From positions 73,868 to 137,867 of the forward strand of contig JAEWQV010000005.1 of assembly GCA_023399055.1 (NCBI GenBank): DNA of 64,000 bases, given 5' to 3'. Below are positions 8,536-15,911 of the stretch, in pieces. This DNA is from Bacillota bacterium (GTDB lineage Bacteria; Bacillota; Clostridia; Lachnospirales; Lachnospiraceae). The notes beneath the pieces are model-generated. The model did no database searches. It saw only the letters and a list, made by a program, of their open reading frames with translations, and was not told the DNA's origin. Both the position numbers and the translations under genes were made by a program. Each line of letters opens with the position of its first letter. The first letter of the stretch is position 1.

Positions 8536-9696
8536 TTAACTAGGAATTCTGCTCTTTGGTCTTCGATATAAAAATATTGTCAGTATTAAACCTGCTAGAA
8601 AACCTCCCACATGGGCTGCCTGATCTATTTGAGAATTTGCTACTCCATTATAAAGGCTTAACGCAACGAATAAAATCATTTGGCTTGTACTAATTTCTGC
8701 TAGACGCCCTTTATTTAAAAGCACAATGTACAAGATTGCTCCTACCACACCAAAAATTGCCCCGGATGCCCCAATTGATATCGTGGTTTGGTTAAAGAAA
8801 ATAGCATCTTGTTCCATCCACATATTATAACCTACCGACACAGCTCCTGCAAGAATTCCAGTCCCAAGATATAGGGAAATATATCGATATCTTCCAACGA
8901 CTCTTTCCAGATTACCCCCTACAAATAAAAGTACAATCATGTTGTTAAATAGGTGGCTCCAGTCTCCGTGTAGAAACATGGAAGTAACAAATCTATAATA
9001 TTCCTGTTCATGTTTTAAATAAAACCAGGACATAGCTCCTTTTTGTATAATTGCTTCCTCTCCACCTAAAAAATTAGTGTAATAGGTGATAAGGTATACA
9101 ATTATATTGATGGCAATAATAATCATTGTTATGGGCGTTAATTTATATCGCCTTAATAAATCATTACTGAGATTTTCGGAATTCTTATGTGAACCCGATC
9201 CATTGTGACCTTCATAACCACCTGCATAACTGTTATTGTCATTCGCATTTTCATTGTATCCATTACTATAGTGGTAATGCTCACTTGCTCTATCTTGGGT
9301 TAATGTCACCTCAATTATTTCTTTAATCTCCCTAAACTCATTTATCTGATTCTCATAAATAATGAGCCGGAAGGAACTAAGGTCTATTATCCAATTGCTT
9401 TCTTGGCTGGAGGTTATTGCAAGTTGTTTCGCACTATTTGGATTGTCTGTAATAATAAGGCCTAACATATTTAACCTGTAAGGATAGTTCCTTTGTATTC
9501 CGGCCCGCATTTGCAGGATTATATTATCATACTGTTCCTTCGTAAGTATCTGATTTTCAATTATATGGACTACCGAAATCATAGAAAGGGATGCAGTGTC
9601 TTCTTCCACCCGATAATAAAGATAAATTCCCGGCGCATTTGAGTTCATACGCTGATATCCTATGTTCCGTAGGTTACTGTTTAATCTATCTTCCAT
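8536..9696 (-). CDS. Rhomboid-family intramembrane serine protease
   Basis: Protein of 386 residues: a ~180-residue cytoplasmic N-terminal region with an Asn/Gly/His-rich linker (about 140-180), then six or seven membrane segments. The catalytic serine is Ser311 in IGASGAIFG and the catalytic histidine is His362 in AAHVGGFLAG; HGDWSHLFNNM (243-253) is the conserved loop with the oxyanion His/Asn. Rhomboids cleave substrates within the membrane. The N-terminal domain resembles those of YqgP-type Firmicute rhomboids. Only 6 bp separate it from the glpK stop codon, and its ribosome binding site lies within the end of glpK, so translational coupling is likely. Confidence 0.92.
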   Translation of the reverse strand: MEDRLNSNLRNIGYQRMNSNAPGIYLYYRVEEDTASLSMISVVHIIENQILTKEQYDNIILQMRAGIQRNYPYRLNMLGLIITDNPNSAKQLAITSSQESNWIIDLSSFRLIIYENQINEFREIKEIIEVTLTQDRASEHYHYSNGYNENANDNNSYAGGYEGHNGSGSHKNSENLSNDLLRRYKLTPITMIIIAINIIVYLITYYTNFLGGEEAIIQKGAMSWFYLKHEQEYYRFVTSMFLHGDWSHLFNNMIVLLFVGGNLERVVGRYRYISLYLGTGILAGAVSVGYNMWMEQDAIFFNQTTISIGASGAIFGVVGAILYIVLLNKGRLAEISTSQMILFVALSLYNGVANSQIDQAAHVGGFLAGLILTIFLYRRPKSRIPS

Positions 9697-9702
9697 TCTA
9701 AT

Positions 9703-11205
9703 TTATTGACCATATCCTTCTTCCCAGGCAAAAGAGCGTTTCACTGCTTTTTCCCAACCTGCGATTCGTTTTTCAATTTGCTCCGTAGACATTGATGAAT
9801 TAAACACCTCTGCTAGCTGCCAATTCCTTCGAAGTTCGTCTTTATCCTTCCAAAACCCAACTGCCAGACCTGCAAGATATGCCGCACCCAGGGCAGTTGT
9901 TTCAATACATGCCGGTTTATATACCGTCGCATTTAAAATATCCGCTTGAAACTGCATTAAAAAGCGGTTAGCACAAGCTCCTCCATCTACCTTTAAGGTT
10001 TTCAGGCTTTGGCTTAGGTCGCTCTCCATCGCTTTCAAGACATCATGTGTCTGGTAAGCAATGGATTCTAAGGTAGCGCGAATAATATGATTTCTATTAC
10101 AGCCTCGTGTAATACCAACAATAGTTCCCCTTGCATACTGGTCCCAATAAGGAGCACCAATACCTGCAAAAGCTGGAACTACGTATGCACCATTGGTATC
10201 TTCCACCTGACAAGCAAATAACTCGCTTTCCTCTGCGGTACGTATCAGCATTAACTCGTCACGAAGCCATTGAATTGCTGCGCCTGCGACAAATACGCTG
10301 CCCTCCAGCGCATACTCTACTTTGTCACTGGTTCCTGCTGCGATTGTTGTTAAAAGTCCATGCTTTGACTTAATAGCTTCATTTCCGGTATTCATTAATA
10401 AGAAACAGCCTGTACCATAGGTGTTCTTAACTTCGCCCTTTGAAAAGCAGCATTGCCCAAAAAGAGCTGCTTGCTGATCTCCTGCTGCCCCTGCAATGGC
10501 TATCTCTTCTCCAAATATTGCTCGGTCCGTATGCCCATAGACAAAACTGGACGGCTTTACCTTCGGTAACATCTTTACAGGTATATCAAACAACCCTAAG
10601 ATCTTTTCATCCCAGGTTAGCTTCTTAATATCAAAAAGCATAGTTCTTGAGGCATTGGTATAATCAGTTACAAAGGTTTTTCCCTTTGTTAAATTCCATA
10701 TAATCCATGTATCAACTGTACCGAATAATAAGTCTCCAGACTTCGCTGCATTTCTTGCTCCCGGTACATGATCTAAAATCCAAGCAATCTTTGTTCCAGA
10801 AAAATATGCATCTGGAATCAATCCCGTAGTATTCTTTATATATTCTTCATGACCCTCACACTTAAGCTTGTCAATCATATCCGAGGTTCTGCGGCACTGC
10901 CAGACAATAGCATTATAAATGGGCTGCCCCGTTTTTTTATCCCATACGATTGTCGTCTCTCTCTGATTGGTTATACCAATAGAAGCAATTTCTTTCGCAG
11001 AAATTTTTGATTTAGCCATAGCTTCAGTTGCCACAGATAGTTGTGTAGACCAAATTTCCATTGGATCATGCTCCACCCAACCGGGCTTGGGATAGATTTG
11101 TGTATACTCTTTTTGTGCTACACTTTTTATTTTTCCAGATTTATCAAAAATAATACATCGTGAACTGGTTGTTCCCTGATCGAGTGCCATAACATAACGT
11201 TTCAT
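9703..11205 (-). CDS. glpK: Glycerol kinase
   Basis: FGGY-family kinase of 500 residues, full length for GlpK, converting glycerol and ATP to sn-glycerol 3-phosphate. Diagnostic segments include MALDQGTTSSRCIIFD at the N terminus (phosphate-binding loop), WRCRRTSD-like WQCRRTSDMID, GTVDTWIIWNLT, AGAAGDQQAALFGQ and KVDGGACANRFLMQ. The start has CGAGGA upstream. The rhomboid gene follows at 6 bp; no glpF or glpD is adjacent. Confident assignment. Confidence 0.96.
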   Translation of the reverse strand: MKRYVMALDQGTTSSRCIIFDKSGKIKSVAQKEYTQIYPKPGWVEHDPMEIWSTQLSVATEAMAKSKISAKEIASIGITNQRETTIVWDKKTGQPIYNAIVWQCRRTSDMIDKLKCEGHEEYIKNTTGLIPDAYFSGTKIAWILDHVPGARNAAKSGDLLFGTVDTWIIWNLTKGKTFVTDYTNASRTMLFDIKKLTWDEKILGLFDIPVKMLPKVKPSSFVYGHTDRAIFGEEIAIAGAAGDQQAALFGQCCFSKGEVKNTYGTGCFLLMNTGNEAIKSKHGLLTTIAAGTSDKVEYALEGSVFVAGAAIQWLRDELMLIRTAEESELFACQVEDTNGAYVVPAFAGIGAPYWDQYARGTIVGITRGCNRNHIIRATLESIAYQTHDVLKAMESDLSQSLKTLKVDGGACANRFLMQFQADILNATVYKPACIETTALGAAYLAGLAVGFWKDKDELRRNWQLAEVFNSSMSTEQIEKRIAGWEKAVKRSFAWEEGYGQ

Positions 11206-11322
11206 TTTTATTAATCCTCGTTTCCGTTCAACTAGCTATATTTGATACTTAGCTTTATTTAATACTTAGCACTAGCACATTAACTTGTTTTTTTTGGCTG
11301 GCTTGTTTTTGGGCAGGCTTGT

Positions 11323-11583
11323 TTACTTAATTATGCTTGAAATAATTACAAACAAGGAGCTAAAAGCAAGAACAAATTCCAGGAACAATAGAATTCCGTA
11401 AAAAAATTTCAAGCTGAATTTATCGTCTGATTTACTCTTTAACGCTATAACTGTATTTATGATTAAAATTGTGGAAAATAAAAGCAGCAGTATGCCCCTA
11501 AGAATCATATTACCTATCAAAATTGCAATAACAAGAAAAGCTATTAAAATTAGAGCTTGTATTAAATCCCAATGTTTCTTCAT
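11323..11583 (-). CDS. Small membrane protein of unknown function
   Basis: Eighty-six residues with three predicted membrane segments (starting LIQALILIAFLVIAILIG, then ILLLLFSTILIINTVIAL, then FYGILLFLEFVLAFSSLFVI). I place the start at the ATG at 11583 because GGGGG lies eight bases upstream; an ATG at 11598 in the same frame has no ribosome binding site. No family recognised. It is downstream of nothing obvious and points toward glpK, with about 115 bp between. Confidence 0.6.
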   Translation of the reverse strand: MKKHWDLIQALILIAFLVIAILIGNMILRGILLLLFSTILIINTVIALKSKSDDKFSLKFFYGILLFLEFVLAFSSLFVIISSIIK

Positions 11584-11728
11584 TAAAAGAACCCCCATTT
11601 TTTACTTTAAACCTTTATATTACATTAATTTTACACTTACAAGCCATTATTTACAAGGATTTTGTTCTTCGTATTGTTTTTGTTCATTAATTTTTCATAT
11701 TGCTTGCTCATGTCAAACTTAAAAAAGT

Positions 11729-11779
11729 ATAATGCCTATAATAACAAACTGATAACTTGTTTGTTATTATAGGCATTAT
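11729..11779 (-). terminator. Terminator of the Tad pilus operon
   Basis: Perfect 21-bp stem (arms 11729-11749 and 11759-11779), nine-base loop, followed on the minus strand by ACTTTTTT. It closes the leftward operon after the FHA gene and the small ORF. Confidence 0.85.
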
Positions 11780-11814
11780 CCCGTTCTGCTTTCGGCATCA
11801 TCTTAACGTTGTAT

Positions 11815-11913
11815 TTATCCAAAATGGCGTCTCCTTAATGATGTCAAGGCTTCCCTTGCATCTAATAATTCGGCCCCGTTTGTTATTTCTTTTTCTGCAG
11901 CTGAGTTACCCAT
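11815..11913 (-). CDS. Candidate 32-residue ORF after the FHA gene
   Basis: ATG at 11913 to TAA at 11815 encodes MGNSAAEKEITNGAELLD followed by AREALTSLRRRHFG. It starts 22 bases after the FHA stop and ends before the operon terminator, so it would be on the same transcript. The peptide is charged and helix-prone, unlike a random translation, with a conserved-looking LRRRHFG end. Against it, no good ribosome binding site precedes the ATG. It could be a real small protein or the remnant of a longer C terminus. Function unknown. Confidence 0.35.
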   Translation of the reverse strand: MGNSAAEKEITNGAELLDAREALTSLRRRHFG

Positions 11914-11935
11914 GATTTAAAATATTTAAGCATAT

Positions 11936-13495
11936 TTATTTTACAAACTTATATTCAATATTGGCAAAACCAATTTTATCCCCATCCCTAATCTCTTTTC
12001 TCTGATAGGTCTGCAATGCTTCTTCATTTATGAAAGTACCGTTGGTTGAATTCAAATCTGTTAAATAATATTGTTCACCTTCCTTTGTTATTTTGGCATG
12101 AAATCTACTAATGCCCTCTTTTTCCAGACAGTAATCCACAGTTTTTTTCAATTTTCCAACAAAAAATGGAGAACTCGATATTGTAATATCTTCATATTTT
12201 TGATCATCCATAGCCTTCAAGCAAGGTTTTGTTGCTGGTTCATAAGTACCATTTAAGACACAGGTGGGATTTAAATCTTCCTCCTGCCCCATGTTTTCAA
12301 CATTGTTTCCATAAAACAACTTTTCCTTTTCTACCTTTAATAATTTATCATCATAGATCGCACCTAGTTCTTCTTGTTTCATTATCATTGGTGCTTCTGG
12401 TATCCGAGTCTCTGTATTTTGCATCTTTAATGTTAGCGTCTCTATTACTTGCGATTTTTTTTCTGTAGGTTCACTTAGGTTAAGATTTATATTGACTTCT
12501 TCGTTGTCTTCCATTCTTGGATCTATGTAAGAACAGGTTCTTTTTATCTTTGTAATTCTCTTTTTCTTATCAAATACTTTTGTAGTAACATAACCCTCAA
12601 CACAAAGAAGTATAAGCACAAAGGCAATTAATTTTGTATAGTCATATTGGTTTGCATATTTATTAAATAGTAGATTTGAGGACAATGCAAAGATAATTAG
12701 GGCAATTACAAGTAAGTAGCTTATGCCTGCATACAAATATGCTTTTAACGGATAACATACTACTTCCTCCTCGCCCTCAATTCTTTCTTTCATGACTGGA
12801 ATTAATTTTTTATCTATGGCAAGTGCTTCATTTATTGAGGTTTTTATTATCTTATTTTCTTTCCTCCAAGTTTCATCTGTCTGTGGTTTAATTATAGGTA
12901 TTGGAGGAGCTTGCTCTTTTACTATAATTTCATCTTCTTTTTCTAAAGCTTCGTTTTTCTCCTGTAATTCCTGAAGCATTTGGTCCAGGGTAAAACTCTC
13001 TTCCCTGCTAATGGAATATAGGCGATATACTAATAACACGGCTTCCCTATCATTATAATCCACCTTATTCATTAAAGACTCCATTAAACTGCAAATCTGT
13101 TCCCTAATTCCTTTCCCATATCCCGGAAGGTAGCAAAGGTTATACTCTTTTGAAATAATATCCATATAAATATGCTCCTGCAAAATTATGAAGTCTTCTT
13201 CTCGTAAAAGATATTCATAGGCATCTTCTAAAACTTTTATTATATTGTAACAAAGAGTTTGTAGCATCTTATACTGAAAGGCATCCTTGCAAAGTAGAAC
13301 CTCCAAGGATTGCTTACCTGTTATTTCATAGTAGTATAAAATTACATTATCTATTATCTTTTTCTCAAGAGGCAGAATCCCTTTTATTCTCTGATGCTCA
13401 AGAAGTTTTATACTGTAGGTGTTTAAAGGATCGTCTTTTAATCCCCTGATAATCATATAATTGTGTCTTAGATCTTTTTTGTATTCAACTTCCAT
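11936..13495 (-). CDS. FHA-domain membrane protein of the Tad operon
   Basis: Protein of 519 residues. The N-terminal ~180 residues (starting MEVEYKKDLRHNYMIIRG) resemble the DUF6382 domain often found before FHA in Clostridia. A charged linker leads to two membrane segments at about residues 255-310. The C-terminal ~80 residues form an FHA domain with GISRFHAKI and LNSTNGTFINEE, the phosphothreonine-binding signature. FHA domains read Thr phosphorylation, so pilus assembly may be tied to a Ser/Thr kinase; no kinase is in the window. It is the last large gene of the operon. The start has AAGGAG six bases upstream. Confidence 0.82.
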   Translation of the reverse strand: MEVEYKKDLRHNYMIIRGLKDDPLNTYSIKLLEHQRIKGILPLEKKIIDNVILYYYEITGKQSLEVLLCKDAFQYKMLQTLCYNIIKVLEDAYEYLLREEDFIILQEHIYMDIISKEYNLCYLPGYGKGIREQICSLMESLMNKVDYNDREAVLLVYRLYSISREESFTLDQMLQELQEKNEALEKEDEIIVKEQAPPIPIIKPQTDETWRKENKIIKTSINEALAIDKKLIPVMKERIEGEEEVVCYPLKAYLYAGISYLLVIALIIFALSSNLLFNKYANQYDYTKLIAFVLILLCVEGYVTTKVFDKKKRITKIKRTCSYIDPRMEDNEEVNINLNLSEPTEKKSQVIETLTLKMQNTETRIPEAPMIMKQEELGAIYDDKLLKVEKEKLFYGNNVENMGQEEDLNPTCVLNGTYEPATKPCLKAMDDQKYEDITISSSPFFVGKLKKTVDYCLEKEGISRFHAKITKEGEQYYLTDLNSTNGTFINEEALQTYQRKEIRDGDKIGFANIEYKFVK

Positions 13496-13588
13496 CTGAG
13501 TCTCCTTATATTTCTACACTGTAACGTGTTCCTCTTAGTAAAATACTAATTTCACTAATACTCCTACCCACTTCAACTAAGTAACACA

Positions 13589-14197
13589 CTAATTTAAACC
13601 GCTTTTTAAGAACTCCAATAATTTATGAACACCTTTTATCTTATCTCCAGTTTCTAATATAACCTCTGCTCCTCGAATTGTCTCTGCCGGATCATGAATA
13701 GAAAAGCTATTATTCATATTCAGATCGGTTATGGGTTGTAAAAGGTAATTTAACAAAGGCAGCATGTTCCCTGCCTTTGCAGCTACCTCAATACTTATGT
13801 TTGTACTCTTTACAGTTATCTCTATAGAAGACACTCTTAGCAGAAAGAATCCTTTTTGTAGTTTGTCTTCTAGATATTTCTCAATCTCTATCTCTTCCTC
13901 TTCTCCATAACCAGTAATAACTGAAAAAATACTCTTCTCCATTAATTGTTCTATCTTAATTTCTTCACAATCAATATCTGCTTCATATTTAATAGATAAC
14001 CCAGCTTTATAGAGTGCTTCGTCAATAGTTGATTGCATTTTAGATTTGTCATGAAGGTAAAAAGCAAGGTATAGTAAGGTGAAAATTACACAGAAAATAA
14101 CCGGCATTACAAATGCCGCCTCTACCGTAATGCTACCTTTTAAGTACCTATTAGCTGGCTTATAATTACCACTAAACAATTTATCATTCTGCTTCAT
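13589..14197 (-). CDS. TadE-like pseudopilin
   Basis: Protein of 202 residues with an N-terminal class III signal: a basic leader, then KGSITVEAAFVMPVIF and a long hydrophobic segment (about residues 21-48), as in TadE/TadF minor pilins. The rest is a predicted extracytoplasmic domain without a recognised fold. The gene overlaps the prepilin peptidase stop by four bases (ATGA), so the pair is translationally coupled. The peptidase would be expected to process this leader. Confidence 0.8.
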   Translation of the reverse strand: MKQNDKLFSGNYKPANRYLKGSITVEAAFVMPVIFCVIFTLLYLAFYLHDKSKMQSTIDEALYKAGLSIKYEADIDCEEIKIEQLMEKSIFSVITGYGEEEEIEIEKYLEDKLQKGFFLLRVSSIEITVKSTNISIEVAAKAGNMLPLLNYLLQPITDLNMNNSFSIHDPAETIRGAEVILETGDKIKGVHKLLEFLKSGLN

Positions 14198-14619
14198 ATT
14201 ACTATTAAGAGAACATATCCCGTAAATAAAAAAGGCACGAAGGGTATGCTCTTTTTCTTATCTGCCCACCTAAAAGTCAATAATACCATAGACAATCCTG
14301 CTGCCATGGTCAGTGCTATGGCAAACAGCTCTAGATTAACCCAAAATCCCAACCCCAACCCAGTAGCACATAATAATATTCCATCTCCCATACCTATTTT
14401 TCCACCGGTTAATAAACTGATTCCAACTACAGCAACACCAGTGATTACTCCTCCAAAACGTTCCATAAGAGAGAGATTATCACAAAATGGAATACATAGT
14501 CCTATAAGTAAAATTCCTGCTAGAATTGGCCAGAGGTATATTTTCTTGCATCGTAAATCGTAATACCCACTAACAAGCAACAAAATACCAATTATTCCTT
14601 TCAATATAACTACTGCCAT
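14194..14619 (-). CDS. Prepilin peptidase (A24 family, TadV/CpaA type)
   Basis: Compact membrane peptidase of 141 residues, the size of TadV/CpaA, lacking the N-terminal methylase domain of PilD. The two catalytic aspartates are visible in YYDLRCKKI (residue ~20) and in the GMGDG motif (residue ~78). About five membrane segments. It should cleave the leaders of Flp and of the TadE-like proteins encoded beside it. The start has GGAG upstream; the stop overlaps the next gene by four bases. Confidence 0.88.
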   Translation of the reverse strand: MAVVILKGIIGILLLVSGYYDLRCKKIYLWPILAGILLIGLCIPFCDNLSLMERFGGVITGVAVVGISLLTGGKIGMGDGILLCATGLGLGFWVNLELFAIALTMAAGLSMVLLTFRWADKKKSIPFVPFLFTGYVLLIVI

Positions 14620-14696
14620 CCTGTGCTCCTTCTCTTAAACTAATTTATAAGGTAGTTGCGAATCCCCCCCCTAACCGCTACAAAATGTACACAACG

Positions 14697-15590
14697 CTAT
14701 TTATAACATCTTTTGCAGGGTGTTCTATTACCTCTTTCTGAAATTTTTATTGCAGTAACACTACGTTTTATTCGAGAACATTCTCTCTTTGCGTGATATC
14801 TTGTACCATCCGTGGTGATATAATAGGTAGCCCACTCCTTTGGTTTATCTGCACAGCAAGATTCGCAGGGATAGTATTTTCCACCATTGCTGTTCCTTAA
14901 ATTATACGGGATTCCCTGAACCGAAGTAATAGACAATTTAATATGAGAGCAATCCTCTTTACTATGATAAACCGTACCTGTTGCTGTTATATATACAGTA
15001 GTCTCCACTCCCTCTTCTGTCTCTGTCTGATAAGCTGCCTGAACCTGATATCCTGTCCAATTCCTAACCCGAATCCTTTGAAGCATTGAAATTGGCTCCA
15101 GGCTGAACAATGGAATTGGTAACTCCATTTCATAACTCACAATGATATCTAAGAATTCTTCCTCATCTTCAGGGGTGCTAATAAATCGTATTCCTTGAAA
15201 TCCATTTTTGATAAAGCTATTATTAATCTCTTTTCTGTCCAAATACTTTTTCGAATATTGCTTAAGAATAGCCTCACCTAGATATTCCTCTGCCCTCTCA
15301 GTAATTCCAAGTCCTTCTATTTCGTTAAATATGGAAAAATCAAAGTTCAGGGCATCTTCAATAGTTTCAAAATCCTGTCTGATATATTCTGTCTTGGATA
15401 ACTCTAATCCCATAGCACTTATTGCGGACTGTATTCTTTCCTGAGTCGAAAATATTTGAATATAAAACAGGAAGAATAACATAAAGTACAAGAAAACAGG
15501 CAAGACAAGCGCTGCTTCTATGGTAAGGGAACCTTGTACATTCCGACGTCTTCGTATGTTCAAATCCTTTGTTTCTTTGTTCGAGTCCAT
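14697..15590 (-). CDS. TadE-like pilin with two C-terminal YH-C-PCxxC modules
   Basis: Protein of 297 residues. The N terminus has the class III pilin signal (QGSLTIEAALVLPVFL plus a hydrophobic helix). A middle extracytoplasmic region of ~150 residues follows. The last ~100 residues are two tandem copies of a small module: YITATGTVYHSKEDCSHIK ... YYPCESCC and YYITTDGTRYHAKRECSRIK ... TPCKRCY. This H-C-C-C pattern resembles the small presumed metal-binding module found at the ends of some secreted nucleases. Within the Tad operon it could decorate the pilus tip. The start has AGGA upstream. A 142-bp inverted-repeat element lies just upstream. Confidence 0.78.
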   Translation of the reverse strand: MDSNKETKDLNIRRRRNVQGSLTIEAALVLPVFLYFMLFFLFYIQIFSTQERIQSAISAMGLELSKTEYIRQDFETIEDALNFDFSIFNEIEGLGITERAEEYLGEAILKQYSKKYLDRKEINNSFIKNGFQGIRFISTPEDEEEFLDIIVSYEMELPIPLFSLEPISMLQRIRVRNWTGYQVQAAYQTETEEGVETTVYITATGTVYHSKEDCSHIKLSITSVQGIPYNLRNSNGGKYYPCESCCADKPKEWATYYITTDGTRYHAKRECSRIKRSVTAIKISERGNRTPCKRCYK

Positions 15591-15911
15591 TTTAATTCCT
15601 TTTTATATTTCATATAGGTAATTGCAAAAACCTATTTGTTGTTTCTAATCGACTACTTCTATCTGTTTTGCAACTACTACATTTTCTAGGATGGTCTAAG
15701 ATGTCCATTCTCCTAATAGAACTTTTAAATATTTAGATAAGCAAATGACATCCTGGAGAGAGGTTTTATTTGATGTTAAAGATTTTTTAGATTTAATAAT
15801 GAATAGACGAATGGACATCTTACACCATCCTATTAGAATACTTTTTAAAATACGATTAACTAAATATATGTACGAAATTACAATTAACTAAATCCATTAC
15901 ATAAATGCAAA
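15591..15911. other. Gap inside the Tad operon
   Basis: A 321-bp space between two Tad genes that are otherwise tightly packed. It contains the inverted-repeat element at 15689-15830 and AT-rich flanks; no ORF seen. Confidence 0.5.
15689..15830. mobile_element. MITE-like inverted-repeat element, 142 bp
   Basis: Terminal inverted repeats of 22 bp (15689-15710 and 15809-15830) match at 21 positions; the shared ends read GGATGGT and AAGATGTCCATTC around one mismatch. The interior is AT-rich and non-coding. No convincing target duplication. A second, direct similarity links 15713-15731 with 15831-15852. A non-autonomous transposon remnant is the simplest reading. Confidence 0.55.

Larger units (their letters stand above)
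11584..11935. other. Intergenic stretch downstream of the Tad operon
   Basis: Holds the Tad operon terminator (11729-11779), a candidate 32-codon ORF (11815-11913) and the short leader of the small membrane protein gene. Nothing else recognised. Confidence 0.5.
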
